64,000 bases of DNA from Spongiihabitans sp965206355. Lineage in GTDB: Bacteria > Pseudomonadota > Gammaproteobacteria > Arenicellales > Poriferihabitantaceae. Of the stretch, positions 52,794 through 61,474 are shown in pieces. Position 1 is the first letter of the stretch, and each line of letters begins with the position of its first letter. The position numbers and the translations under genes are program-made. The notes under the pieces are model-generated. The model did no database searches, was not told where the DNA came from, and saw only the letters and a list, made by a program, of their open reading frames with translations. The DNA is taken from positions 930,001 to 994,000 of the forward strand of contig OZ242212.1 in assembly GCA_965206355.1 (NCBI GenBank), given 5' to 3'.

Positions 52794-53513
52794 ATGTCCA
52801 GAAATATTGCTATTGTTGAAGATGATGCTGACCAGCGTGAAAACTATGCTGATGCGTTGATGGGTCAGGGTTATGCGGTTCAAACCTATGCCAACAAGCG
52901 TGAAGCGTTGGATGGGTTTAATAAAGCACTGCCGGATCTTGTGATTTTGGATATTATGCTGGAAGATGAAATTGATGGGGGATTTGATATTTGTCGGGAA
53001 CTGCGCCATAAAAGTCCTAAGATGCCCATTATTTTTCTTACTGCCAGAGACAGTGATATAGATCGGGTTTCTGGGCTTCGGCTTGACGCTTGGGACTACA
53101 TCACGAAACCGGTCAATTTGCAATTTCTCGCAGTAAGAGTTTCCTCTTTGTTTCGTATCGCTTCTTCGGTACAAAGCAATCTGGAGCAACCCGCTGTTTT
53201 GGTGTTGGGTGCGCTTGAAGTTGATCAAAACAGTATGTCTATTAGCTGGGAAGGTTATCAGTTGAACTTAACGCTTACTGAGTTTTGGCTTATTGAGGCG
53301 TTGGCGCGCAATCCCGGGCATGTCAAGACCTACGAGGTGTTGATGCAAACGACCCGACAAAGCTATGTCGAAAAAAATACCATCAACGGTTATATGCGCC
53401 GTATTCGTAAGAAGTTCAAGGAGGTTGACCAATCATTTTCAATGATTCAAACCGTATTCGGTGTTGGCTATCGGTGGCAACCAGAACAAGACGAGCGCAG
53501 TAAAGCGACCTGA
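52794..53513 (+). CDS. Response regulator, PdsR-like (dedicated sortase system type)
   Basis: OmpR-type regulator of 239 residues. The receiver domain begins MSRNIAIVEDDADQRENYAD with the acidic pair, phosphorylated Asp in DLVILDIMLEDEIDGG near 53, Thr in IIFLTARDSD, and Lys in DYITKPVN. The winged helix has LTLTEFWLIEALARNPGHV and ends FGVGYRW. The GDEIDGGFE-like and RLDAWDYIT segments match the PdsR model of proteobacterial dedicated sortase systems. No sortase or LPXTG-type target is in the window. The last codons lie in a 14-bp repeat. Confidence 0.82.
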   Translation: MSRNIAIVEDDADQRENYADALMGQGYAVQTYANKREALDGFNKALPDLVILDIMLEDEIDGGFDICRELRHKSPKMPIIFLTARDSDIDRVSGLRLDAWDYITKPVNLQFLAVRVSSLFRIASSVQSNLEQPAVLVLGALEVDQNSMSISWEGYQLNLTLTEFWLIEALARNPGHVKTYEVLMQTTRQSYVEKNTINGYMRRIRKKFKEVDQSFSMIQTVFGVGYRWQPEQDERSKAT

Positions 53514-53567
53514 ACACGGTGACTAGAACAAGACGACCGGAACAAGACGACCAGAACAAACAGCCTG
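53484..53567 (+). repeat. 14-bp minisatellite across the end of the regulator gene
   Basis: Six 14-base units in register. Three are close to GAACAAGACGACCG (53484, 53526, 53540); the others have drifted. Because 14 is not a multiple of three, gain or loss of a unit would change the regulator's C-terminus or the gap to the kinase start. Confidence 0.75.
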
Positions 53568-53592
53568 AGTCATACCTGATAGGTGAAATAGT

Positions 53593-55773
53593 ATGCTGAT
53601 GGTATTTCGCACCCTCAGTATCCGTACTAAACTACTGTGGATTGTGCTGGCGCTATCAATTATCCCATGGATGGGTTACTACTACACCTTGGAGATGAAG
53701 CGGTTTCTGGTGCAGGGGCAAAAAGATGCCTTGCTGTTGACGGCTAACGGCATTGCCACAGTGCTTAATGATCGTTCGGAGTTATTTAACCCTGAAACGG
53801 GTGTTGCCGAATTGCTGGGCAACGAAAATAATTTATATGCGCATGCGTTGGATAATCTGATTCAGTTGGATGGGAAACTGGGTGACTGGGAGTCGGTTCA
53901 GCAATTTGCTAATTTTTATACGGGCGATGAATTATTTATTTGCGATAGCCAATACGACCCAGATTCATTTTCCCTTAAAAATATTATTGGGTATTACCAG
54001 AAATATTTGTATGCGCTATTTGAAATTAATGACGACCAATTAGTGTATCGGGATTTGGCAAGGCGTTCTCTGGATAGCAGCGATCAAATCAGGATGCTGG
54101 TTCAGTTACCCGATGGCACATTGCAACATTATCTGTTGCTTGCCAGCGAGCCCGGACGGATGAGTGTTTTTTGGGTTGACCCTGAATGGAAACTGCCTGT
54201 GCAGGGCGATGATGTTACGGCATTTACCGCAGAGTGGGCAGAAACCGTATGGGGTTATCAGATTGAGTTGCGAATTCCGCGTGATGTCATCGGTTATCGA
54301 TCTCGGGTAGGGTTTTTTGCGGTGGATGTGGATAACGAAGAAAGCCGTGAAATTAGCAGTACCCTGTCCATTTCACCACAGCTATCTGGAGAAGAACCTT
54401 CCCAGATATTAATTGCCTCTCCGGTATTGACTAAAATTCTTAAAGGTCTGGACCGACCGCAGTCCAGAATATGGATTCTCGATAAATTTCAGCGGGTACG
54501 CGCTGTGGTTGGTGGGTTATCTGTTGCACCTGCATCGCCGACCGTTGGCGACCCGGTCTATAAACAAAGGAATTGGCTAATGCGGCTATCGCAACGATAC
54601 ATTGATGCGCTGCTTAATCGCCCGCCAGTGCAGTTTTCAGATATTTCAACGACAGTCACCCACCGACCGGATAAAATTTTTGCGACCATACTCAAGGGCA
54701 CTCCTAAGGTGGAAGAACGTCCTTCTCTGGACAAAAAGGCACAGATTATTGTTGCCGGATATCCGATTAAGTCTGGGCAGGAAATTCTTGGCGCAGTCAT
54801 CGTAGAACAAAGCAATCATGCGCTATTGGCATCGCAGTATCTGCTACTGAGGAATTTGACACTGGTGACTATAGTGGTTTTCCTGTTCGTGCTTTTATCA
54901 TTATTTGTTTTTGCTTGGCGCTTGACCGTCCGCATTCGTCGTTTATACAACACCACGGAGCGGGCGATTACTGCCGAAGGTCGTGTGCTTGAAGAGCAAA
55001 TTCCGAATCAGGTTTATCCTGCGGACGAGCTTGGTAATCTCGGTCGTAGCATTACCCGTATGTTAAAACGGTTGTCTGGCTATACTCGATATCTTGAAGG
55101 TATGCCCGATACTCTGGCGCATGAGTTGAACAATCCACTGAATGTGGTGAGCTCGTCGCTTGAAATTTTGGAAACGAATGTGCCGAGTATTGAGCAGAAT
55201 AAATATATGCAACGCGCACGCAATGGTGTCAATCGATTACGCATTATCTTGACCAGTCTCACGGAAGCCGCAAATCTTGAAGAAGCGATGCGTAATGAGA
55301 AAAAAGAGCCGGTAGATTTGCCCAGCTTGATTGCAGAATTTGTGGACGGCTACCGTAGCAGCCATCCCAAGCATACATTTTTATTGCAAGCTGGGACATC
55401 ACCACTAATAGTCGATTGCAGTCCTGACCATCTGGCACAGATGCTGGACAAGCTGATAGACAATGCCGTGCAATTTAGTCAACCGACTACACCGATAATG
55501 GTTACCATTACAAAAAATAAATATCATGCAGAAATCACGGTGTTTAATGAGGGACCGAAACTACCTGAAAAAATTATGGATCGCTTGTTTGATCCGATGG
55601 TGTCTTACGGCAAGACCAATGCCAAACATTCACATTTAGGGCTGGGGCTGTTTGTGGTACGGCTGATTGCAGAGTATCATCAGGGTATAGCATGGGCAGA
55701 AAATAGACCACATAATCAAGGTGTTGCGGTAACTGTTTCTATTCCTGTGAAAGGGATTGCCGAGCGTTCATGA
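53593..55773 (+). CDS. Sensor histidine kinase, PdsS-like (dedicated sortase system type)
   Basis: Membrane kinase of 726 residues. A first helix lies near residues 13-27 and a second near 415-440 (LVTIVVFLFVLLSLFVFAW), with a long periplasmic region of about 385 residues between. HAMP follows, then the phosphorylated histidine in LAHELNNPLNVVSSSLE, N box DKLIDNAVQF, and G box SHLGLGLFVVRLIAEYHQG. The large sensor part and pairing with the regulator 79 bases upstream fit the PdsS family. The signal is unknown. Confidence 0.83.
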   Translation: MLMVFRTLSIRTKLLWIVLALSIIPWMGYYYTLEMKRFLVQGQKDALLLTANGIATVLNDRSELFNPETGVAELLGNENNLYAHALDNLIQLDGKLGDWESVQQFANFYTGDELFICDSQYDPDSFSLKNIIGYYQKYLYALFEINDDQLVYRDLARRSLDSSDQIRMLVQLPDGTLQHYLLLASEPGRMSVFWVDPEWKLPVQGDDVTAFTAEWAETVWGYQIELRIPRDVIGYRSRVGFFAVDVDNEESREISSTLSISPQLSGEEPSQILIASPVLTKILKGLDRPQSRIWILDKFQRVRAVVGGLSVAPASPTVGDPVYKQRNWLMRLSQRYIDALLNRPPVQFSDISTTVTHRPDKIFATILKGTPKVEERPSLDKKAQIIVAGYPIKSGQEILGAVIVEQSNHALLASQYLLLRNLTLVTIVVFLFVLLSLFVFAWRLTVRIRRLYNTTERAITAEGRVLEEQIPNQVYPADELGNLGRSITRMLKRLSGYTRYLEGMPDTLAHELNNPLNVVSSSLEILETNVPSIEQNKYMQRARNGVNRLRIILTSLTEAANLEEAMRNEKKEPVDLPSLIAEFVDGYRSSHPKHTFLLQAGTSPLIVDCSPDHLAQMLDKLIDNAVQFSQPTTPIMVTITKNKYHAEITVFNEGPKLPEKIMDRLFDPMVSYGKTNAKHSHLGLGLFVVRLIAEYHQGIAWAENRPHNQGVAVTVSIPVKGIAERS

Positions 55774-55837
55774 AGATGCAAAACATCACCATACAACCCC
55801 GACAGACTGTTGTTTTGCCCTAATACATTCAAATTTT

Positions 55838-58573
55838 ATGTCTCCCGATAAGGAAATTATTCTTGTTGACGGCACGTCCTTTTTGTTTCGTGCCTACCAT
55901 GCTTTGGGGAAAAACCCACTGACCACCTCTGATGGCAGAACCACGCAGGCCATTTTTGGTATGGTCAATATGTTAAAGGGTTTGCTCAAAGAGTGTCAAC
56001 CGACACATATTGCCGTGGTCATGGATGCCAAAGGAAAGACCTTTCGGCACGATCTTTATCAGGCATATAAAGCAAACCGTCCACCGATGCCGGATGATCT
56101 TCGGCAACAACTTGAATACATCAAGAAAATTATTCCGGCACTGGGGCTACCGTTAATTTCTATATCGGGGATAGAGGCAGATGATGTCATTGGCACACTG
56201 TCAACCCGGGCGACAGCGCAAGGCTTTCGTAGTTTGATTGTGAGTAGCGATAAAGATCTGACGCAATTGATAAATGATAAAGTGGAAATGGTGGATACCA
56301 TGAAAAATGTGCGTCTCGACTCATCCGCGGTCAAAGAAAAATTTGGGGTGCCGCCGCAACGAATTATTGAATATTTAGCGTTAATTGGAGACAGCTCGGA
56401 CAATATCCCGGGTATTCCCAAAGTCGGTCCGAAAACCGCCGTGAAATGGTTTGAGCAATATGGCACGCTTGATGAAATAGTCAAACATGCCGATGACATT
56501 TCGGGCAAGGTGGGTGAGTATCTGCGCGGCAATTTGCAACAGCTTGAATTATCCAAAAAACTCACGACAATAAAATGTGATGTCGAATTGGAGCGTTCTC
56601 CGAATGATTTAACTATCGGCACTCCGGATTATGAATTGTTACACATTTATTACAGCGATCTGGAATTTCGATCATGGCTGAAAGAGATTGAAGCTGTTGG
56701 GGATTACGGTGATGCCGATGCAGCGTATAAAGAGTCGGGTGATGTAGGTAGTTCACATTCGGATGAGGTGGATTACCAGATTATTCAGGATCAAGCGACT
56801 CTGGATAAATGGATGACAAAGCTCAGGCAAGCGAAAATTTTTGCTCTGGATACCGAGACCACTTCTATTGATGCACATCAGGCGACACTGGTCGGGATGT
56901 CTTTTTCTGTTGCCCAAGGTGAGGCGGCTTATTTGCCGTTGCGACACAATTATACGGGCGTACCACAGCAACTTCCACTCAAACAAACGCTGGAAAAATT
57001 GCGCCCGATTCTTGAGGATCCCGATCAGTCAAAAACCGGTCAGAATCTAAAATATGATACTGAGGTGTTACAGAATTATGGTATTCATTTGCAGGGAGTA
57101 ACCCATGACACCATGCTTATTTCCTACATACTGGATGCGGGTAACTCACGGCATGATATGGATACATTGGCATTAAAACATCTGGGCAAGCAAACCATTA
57201 AATTTTCCGATGTAGCAGGTAGCGGAAAGAAGCAGCTTACTTTTGATCAGGTTGATATTACCGTTGCCGCCGCCTATGCCGCAGAAGATGCCGATATTAC
57301 TTTGCAACTGCACTACACGCTGTTGTCGGAACTTGAAAAAAATCACACCCTGCACAAGCTGTTTCACAACATAGAAATGCCGCTGATGAGTGCGTTGGTG
57401 CGCACCGAAAGCAATGGTGTGAAAATTGATGGGCTACAACTTAACCAGCAAAGCGCAGAACTAGCAACAAGGCTCGTTGAAATTGAGCAACGCGCCTATA
57501 CGGTTGCTGGTGAACCATTTAATATCGGCTCACCCAAACAAATACAGGATATTTTGTACGGCAAACAAGGTATTCCGGTAAAACGTAAAACACCTAAAGG
57601 GCAACCCTCGACAGCAGAAAATGTGCTGCAGGAACTGGCGCAAGAATATGCGCTACCACGGTTGATTCTGGAGCACCGGCGGTTGGCAAAATTAAAGAGT
57701 ACTTATACCGACAAATTACCCGAATTGATTAACCCCAAAAGCGGTCGCATTCATACCTCTTACCATCAGGCGGTTGCTGCCACCGGCAGACTGTCCTCGT
57801 CCGCACCGAATTTACAAAATATCCCGATTCGTTCTGAAGAGGGTCGCAGAATACGAGAGGCCTTTGTTGCCGAGTCGGGTAATGTCTTGATTGCGGCGGA
57901 TTACTCACAAATTGAGCTACGAATTATGGCGCATTTATCGGCTGATAAGGGTCTGATTAACGCCTTTAATAATGGCATTGATGTACACTGTGCTACCGCA
58001 GCTGAAGTGTTTGCTATTGAACCTGATCAAGTCGATGCAGAACAACGCCGGCGTGCCAAGGCAATCAATTTCGGCTTGATTTACGGGATGTCTGCATTTG
58101 GTTTGGCAGGTCAATTAAAAATCACTCGAAAACAAGCCGGTTACTATATGCAGACTTATTTTGAGCGCTATCCCGGAGTAAAAGAGTATATGGAAAAAAC
58201 CAGACAAAGTGCGCGCGACAAGGGCTTTGTTGAAACCCTATTTGGCAGAAGGTTAAATCTGCCCGAAATCAATTCCAAAAACACCATGCGCCGTCAATAC
58301 GCCGAACGTACCGCAATCAATGCGCCGATGCAGGGTACTGCGGCTGATTTGATTAAGCTGGCGATGCTGGCCGTGGATAAATGGATTTTAGATAATCACT
58401 CAAGCAGCCGAATCATTTTACAAGTTCACGACGAGCTGGTGTTGGAAGTGGAGCAGAAAAATCTCAAGCAAATGCAGCAAGTTTCCCGCGACTTAATGTG
58501 TTCGGTGGCAAAATTGACCGTGCCGCTTATTGTTGATATCGGTGTCGGTGCGAACTGGAAAGAAGCGCATTAG
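55838..58573 (+). CDS. polA: DNA polymerase I
   Basis: Protein of 911 residues with all three activities. The 5' nuclease domain starts IILVDGTSFLFRAYHAL and includes SSDKDLTQLI and LIGDSSDNIPGI. The 3'-5' exonuclease has its acidic pair in FALDTETTSID near 345. The polymerase domain has AADYSQIELRIMAHLS, RRRAKAINFGLIYGMSAFGL (O helix) and VHDELVLEV. I start at ATG 55838 (MSPDKEIILVDG). The frame is open further back over the kinase end, which I reject. Confidence 0.97.
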   Translation: MSPDKEIILVDGTSFLFRAYHALGKNPLTTSDGRTTQAIFGMVNMLKGLLKECQPTHIAVVMDAKGKTFRHDLYQAYKANRPPMPDDLRQQLEYIKKIIPALGLPLISISGIEADDVIGTLSTRATAQGFRSLIVSSDKDLTQLINDKVEMVDTMKNVRLDSSAVKEKFGVPPQRIIEYLALIGDSSDNIPGIPKVGPKTAVKWFEQYGTLDEIVKHADDISGKVGEYLRGNLQQLELSKKLTTIKCDVELERSPNDLTIGTPDYELLHIYYSDLEFRSWLKEIEAVGDYGDADAAYKESGDVGSSHSDEVDYQIIQDQATLDKWMTKLRQAKIFALDTETTSIDAHQATLVGMSFSVAQGEAAYLPLRHNYTGVPQQLPLKQTLEKLRPILEDPDQSKTGQNLKYDTEVLQNYGIHLQGVTHDTMLISYILDAGNSRHDMDTLALKHLGKQTIKFSDVAGSGKKQLTFDQVDITVAAAYAAEDADITLQLHYTLLSELEKNHTLHKLFHNIEMPLMSALVRTESNGVKIDGLQLNQQSAELATRLVEIEQRAYTVAGEPFNIGSPKQIQDILYGKQGIPVKRKTPKGQPSTAENVLQELAQEYALPRLILEHRRLAKLKSTYTDKLPELINPKSGRIHTSYHQAVAATGRLSSSAPNLQNIPIRSEEGRRIREAFVAESGNVLIAADYSQIELRIMAHLSADKGLINAFNNGIDVHCATAAEVFAIEPDQVDAEQRRRAKAINFGLIYGMSAFGLAGQLKITRKQAGYYMQTYFERYPGVKEYMEKTRQSARDKGFVETLFGRRLNLPEINSKNTMRRQYAERTAINAPMQGTAADLIKLAMLAVDKWILDNHSSSRIILQVHDELVLEVEQKNLKQMQQVSRDLMCSVAKLTVPLIVDIGVGANWKEAH

Positions 58574-58592
58574 TTTTTACTCGGATAGTCAG

Positions 58593-59171
58593 ATGCGCAA
58601 TCAAGTCGAAACCATTTTACAGGTCAAAAATTATCAATACTTTGATTTATTGCTTGCTGCCCGATTGTTGTTAGTCACCGATGGCACGGTTACCGAGTTA
58701 CTGGAGGCGATGCTCAGGGAACCGATAAAATTAGGCTATAAAAAACAGTCGATTGACCACATAGATAACATTGACCACACGGCACTTTTTCCGGAAATGC
58801 AGCACCAAGACACGGCGTGTTTACAGCGTATCATCACTCTGCGCGGCAGCAAAACCAATATGGATTGGCTCTACGCGGAATCTGTCATCTTACATGAATC
58901 GCTGAATGCGACTGTGCAATTGATGTTAATTGAAAAAAAAATCCCGATAGGTGCGATACTGAGTGAATACGTCCCCGACAGCCATCGGCATCTTATTGAT
59001 TGTGGTATTGCCACCCATACCGCAGCGGCAAAACGACTAAAACTGGACCCGCAATATCAATTTGTTTATCGTGTTTACCAAATAATAGATGGCACAGCAC
59101 CGATTATGGGCATTACTGAATGGTTTCCAGTTGATCGAATTAACGAGCAAATCCTCGCGCTTAATGGTTAG
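58593..59171 (+). CDS. DUF98/chorismate lyase-related protein
   Basis: Protein of 192 residues whose pattern fits the DUF98 family, relatives of chorismate pyruvate-lyase. LLLVTDGTVTELLEAML comes near the start, then the charged IITLRGSKTNMDWLYAESVI, and KKIPIGAILSEYVPDSHRHL with the conserved Arg. Relatives make 4-hydroxybenzoate or act on similar enolpyruvyl compounds, but many have unknown substrates. The conserved arginine-bearing segments are present, so it is probably an enzyme. It starts 20 bases after polA and may be cotranscribed. I use ATG 58593. Confidence 0.68.
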   Translation: MRNQVETILQVKNYQYFDLLLAARLLLVTDGTVTELLEAMLREPIKLGYKKQSIDHIDNIDHTALFPEMQHQDTACLQRIITLRGSKTNMDWLYAESVILHESLNATVQLMLIEKKIPIGAILSEYVPDSHRHLIDCGIATHTAAAKRLKLDPQYQFVYRVYQIIDGTAPIMGITEWFPVDRINEQILALNG

Positions 59172-59217
59172 GCCATAAAAGCAAGCCAATAAATATCGGT
59201 TTGAAGCTGAACAACGG

Positions 59218-59423
59218 TCAGGAGAAATTCTGTCCGAGGGTGAAATCAAATACCTCATTGAGCTCGAATTCGACAATCATTTGGTCAACCGCTTTTTGCC
59301 ATGTTCGCGGGCGACTTCGCTCAATATAAGCTGGGCGGAATGGCGGTTGTATGCGCCACCAAAATCAGCCTGTACTTTCATTACCTGTACTTTCATTAAT
59401 TGTCTGACTTTATCCAGTGTCAT
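59218..59423 (-). pseudogene. Small conserved gene interrupted by a frameshift
   Basis: From ATG 59423 the frame reads MTLDKVRQLMKVQ, then ADFGGAYNRHSAQLILSEVA and REHGKK, and soon stops at 59277. In the next frame the protein goes on as AVDQMIVEFELNEVFDFTLG before TGA at 59218. Joined, it looks like one small protein (about 68 residues) with a family feel (FGGxYNR, EVxREHG, AVDxxI). The break lies in a run of five A. A 15-bp tandem duplication (59369-59398) inserts MKVQV. It is downstream of the PPi-PFK-type gene's end on the same strand. Sequencing error in the A run is possible. Confidence 0.6.
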
Positions 59424-59436
59424 CGTTCACCCGGGG

Positions 59437-60702
59437 TCATATTTCAAAATGAGTCTTGAGCTTTTTCGCTACCGATATATTTTTCAATCGAACATAGTCG
59501 GGCAGCCCATTCTTGTACGGCGGATAATCTTCCCCGATTATGAGTGGCTGCAGATAATTGCGGCATTTCTGTGTAATTCCAAACCCGTCTTTAGTGATAA
59601 AGCTGCGTGGCATCATTTTTTCCACATTGGCAATACGAGCGAGAGTGGTTTTGCCAATTTTCCAGCGATAGGGGTTGTTGCTGACCCGAACAATCGTAGG
59701 CATTACCGAATTTTCACCCTTTAATGCCAAATCAACGGCTGCTTTACCGAGAGCATAGGCTTGATTCACATCGGTTTTTGAAGCGATGTGCCGTGCCGAG
59801 CGTTGCATATAATCCGCCACTGCCCAATGAAATTTGTAGCCCAAATCCTGTTTAACCATATTGGCAACCACTGGTGCGACACCGCCTAACTGAGCGTGGC
59901 CGAAAGCATCAACCAAGCCCTGGTCGGAAAGGAAATTTCCTTTGCGGTCGCAAACGCCTTCTGAAACGACCACCGAAACATAACCAAATTCAGCCACTTT
60001 TTGTTTAACAACAGCCATAAACTTTTTGCGATTAAACGGTATTTCAGGAAACAGCACGATTATCGGGGTTTCCGTTTTGTTATCCGAAGCCATAGCCCCT
60101 GCCGCCGCAATCCAGCCAGCGTGCCGACCCATGACTTCTAAAACAAATACCTTGGTCGATGTTTTTGCCATGGAAGCCACATCGAAACTGGCTTCACGGG
60201 TGGATATGGCAATGTATTTGGCAACCGAGCCAAAACCCGGGCAGTTGTCGGTTATCGGCAAATCGTTATCCACGGTTTTAGGAATGTGTATTGCCTGAAC
60301 GGGATACTTCAGGGTTTTTGAAAGCCGTGAAATTTTTAGGCAGGTATCCGCAGAATCGCCACCACCGTTATAGAAAAAATAACCGATATTGTGCGCTGCA
60401 AATACTGCGATCAACCTTTCGAATTCGCGGCGATTTTCGTCAACGCTTTTGAGTTTATAACGACATGATCCGAATGCCCCGGAAGGGGTATGCCTGAGTT
60501 TTGCGATGGCAGTGGCAGACTCTTTGGATGTGTCGATAAGATCTTCCGTTAATGCGCCGATGATGCCATTGCGCCCGGCATAGACTTTACCTATTTTGTT
60601 TCCAGCCTTTCGGGCGGATTCGATAACCCCCGCCGCTGATGCGTTGATGACCGCAGTAACACCGCCTGATTGGGCATACAAAGCGTTCTTTTTTATATTC
60701 AT
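59437..60702 (-). CDS. 6-phosphofructokinase, pyrophosphate-dependent type
   Basis: Phosphofructokinase of 421 residues. YAQSGGVTAVINAS forms the first loop. NGGGDSADTC holds Asp at the place where ATP enzymes have Gly. IPKTVDNDLP has the lysine that marks PPi users, where ATP enzymes carry Gly. VMGRHAGWIAA and the substrate RSARHIASKTD region follow. By these two markers it uses PPi and would run reversibly between fructose 6-phosphate and fructose 1,6-bisphosphate. Such enzymes are known from methylotrophs and other gammaproteobacteria. The hypothetical gene 7 bases upstream is likely in the same operon. Confidence 0.85.
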   Translation of the reverse strand: MNIKKNALYAQSGGVTAVINASAAGVIESARKAGNKIGKVYAGRNGIIGALTEDLIDTSKESATAIAKLRHTPSGAFGSCRYKLKSVDENRREFERLIAVFAAHNIGYFFYNGGGDSADTCLKISRLSKTLKYPVQAIHIPKTVDNDLPITDNCPGFGSVAKYIAISTREASFDVASMAKTSTKVFVLEVMGRHAGWIAAAGAMASDNKTETPIIVLFPEIPFNRKKFMAVVKQKVAEFGYVSVVVSEGVCDRKGNFLSDQGLVDAFGHAQLGGVAPVVANMVKQDLGYKFHWAVADYMQRSARHIASKTDVNQAYALGKAAVDLALKGENSVMPTIVRVSNNPYRWKIGKTTLARIANVEKMMPRSFITKDGFGITQKCRNYLQPLIIGEDYPPYKNGLPDYVRLKNISVAKKLKTHFEI

Positions 60703-60709
60703 AATTTCA

Positions 60710-61111
60710 TCATTTTTTGATAACCGAACTTTTGAAGCCGACTACGGACTGGTCGCTGGTGTTGCCGGAATTCTCTGCTTTCCGCTCTCGCTCATGATCG
60801 GACTGGGTTCGCAATACCGTCGCAACACACTCCTCCAGATCAGTATATTGTTCAATATCGGTTCCATATTGATCGTGAGGGGTGTAAAAAAATTGCGTCC
60901 TGTACTGAAACAACCCAACTTTGAACACCACAAAATTGGCTCCCCGCGCATACCAAAAAACAGTCGGACAACTTGTGGTTTGATCGCTATTTTTATCTAA
61001 AACAAATTCGCAATCGGCAAGCTCAATTTCCACATCTTTCTTATACCTTTGCGTCAGCATCTCACGAATGTTATGCAACTCGGAATCAGTAAACTCGGAC
61101 GCTAATAGCAT
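60710..61111 (-). CDS. Hypothetical protein upstream of the phosphofructokinase
   Basis: A frame of 133 residues starting MLLASEFTDSELHNIREMLT. The charged first half and the central CPTVFWYARGANFVVFKVGL with FQYRTQFFYTPHDQYGTD look like a folded domain. The tail (ERERKAENSGN and on) is polar. No known motif, signal or membrane segment. Its position 7 bases before the PPi-PFK-type gene on the same strand argues for a real gene in a shared operon. Function unknown. Confidence 0.65.
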   Translation of the reverse strand: MLLASEFTDSELHNIREMLTQRYKKDVEIELADCEFVLDKNSDQTTSCPTVFWYARGANFVVFKVGLFQYRTQFFYTPHDQYGTDIEQYTDLEECVATVLRTQSDHERERKAENSGNTSDQSVVGFKSSVIKK

Positions 61112-61265
61112 GACCGTAGAAAAAAATTTGTAAAGGCAAATTCTACAATAATTTATTTAGCTGTGGTGGAGTGTTCAGGGGGAAATTTAACGGGCATTTT
61201 ACATAATGGGCGAATCAGACAGAGAGACACAATTTTAACAACATTTTCTCCTGACACATTTCCCC

Positions 61266-61271
61266 TATAAT
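61266..61271 (+). promoter_or_regulatory. -10 box upstream of cas9
   Basis: A perfect TATAAT in the 363-base spacer before cas9, about 205 bases ahead of the ATG. The -35 match is poor (ATTTTC at 17 bases). It could drive cas9 or a small RNA in the spacer. Confidence 0.4.
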
Positions 61272-61292
61272 GCGGTTTTTCGATTTTCTATG

Positions 61293-61392
61293 GTGGGGTT
61301 GATTTTACTTCCTGTTGTCATATTAGATCGAGCAAAAAAGTGAAGCCCCCACTGGGAGGGCATCGGTCGCTTGGAAGCGGAGCCTACGAAAA
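61293..61392 (+). ncRNA. Hairpin-rich spacer before cas9; possible tracrRNA or other small RNA
   Basis: After the TATAAT the spacer holds GCCC...GGGC (61345-61361) and CGCT-TGGA-AGCG (61368-61379). GTGGGG (61293-61298) can also pair with CCCCAC (61347-61352), so alternative folds exist. The first hairpin and the CATCGG after it recall the tail of some type II-C tracrRNAs. Without the CRISPR repeat (outside the window) I cannot find an anti-repeat, so this is a suggestion only. Confidence 0.3.
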
Positions 61393-61474
61393 ATTCATTT
61401 CATTGGTATGAAAAGCAAATCGATAGACCTTGATCGGTTATACTGATATGCTGATACTACACTGGAATTAAAAA

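Noticed and set aside
61140..61160. TTCTACAATAA as a tracrRNA anti-repeat end
   Set aside because: A weak resemblance to the Neisseria tracrRNA only. The CRISPR repeat is not in the window, so no pairing can be shown.
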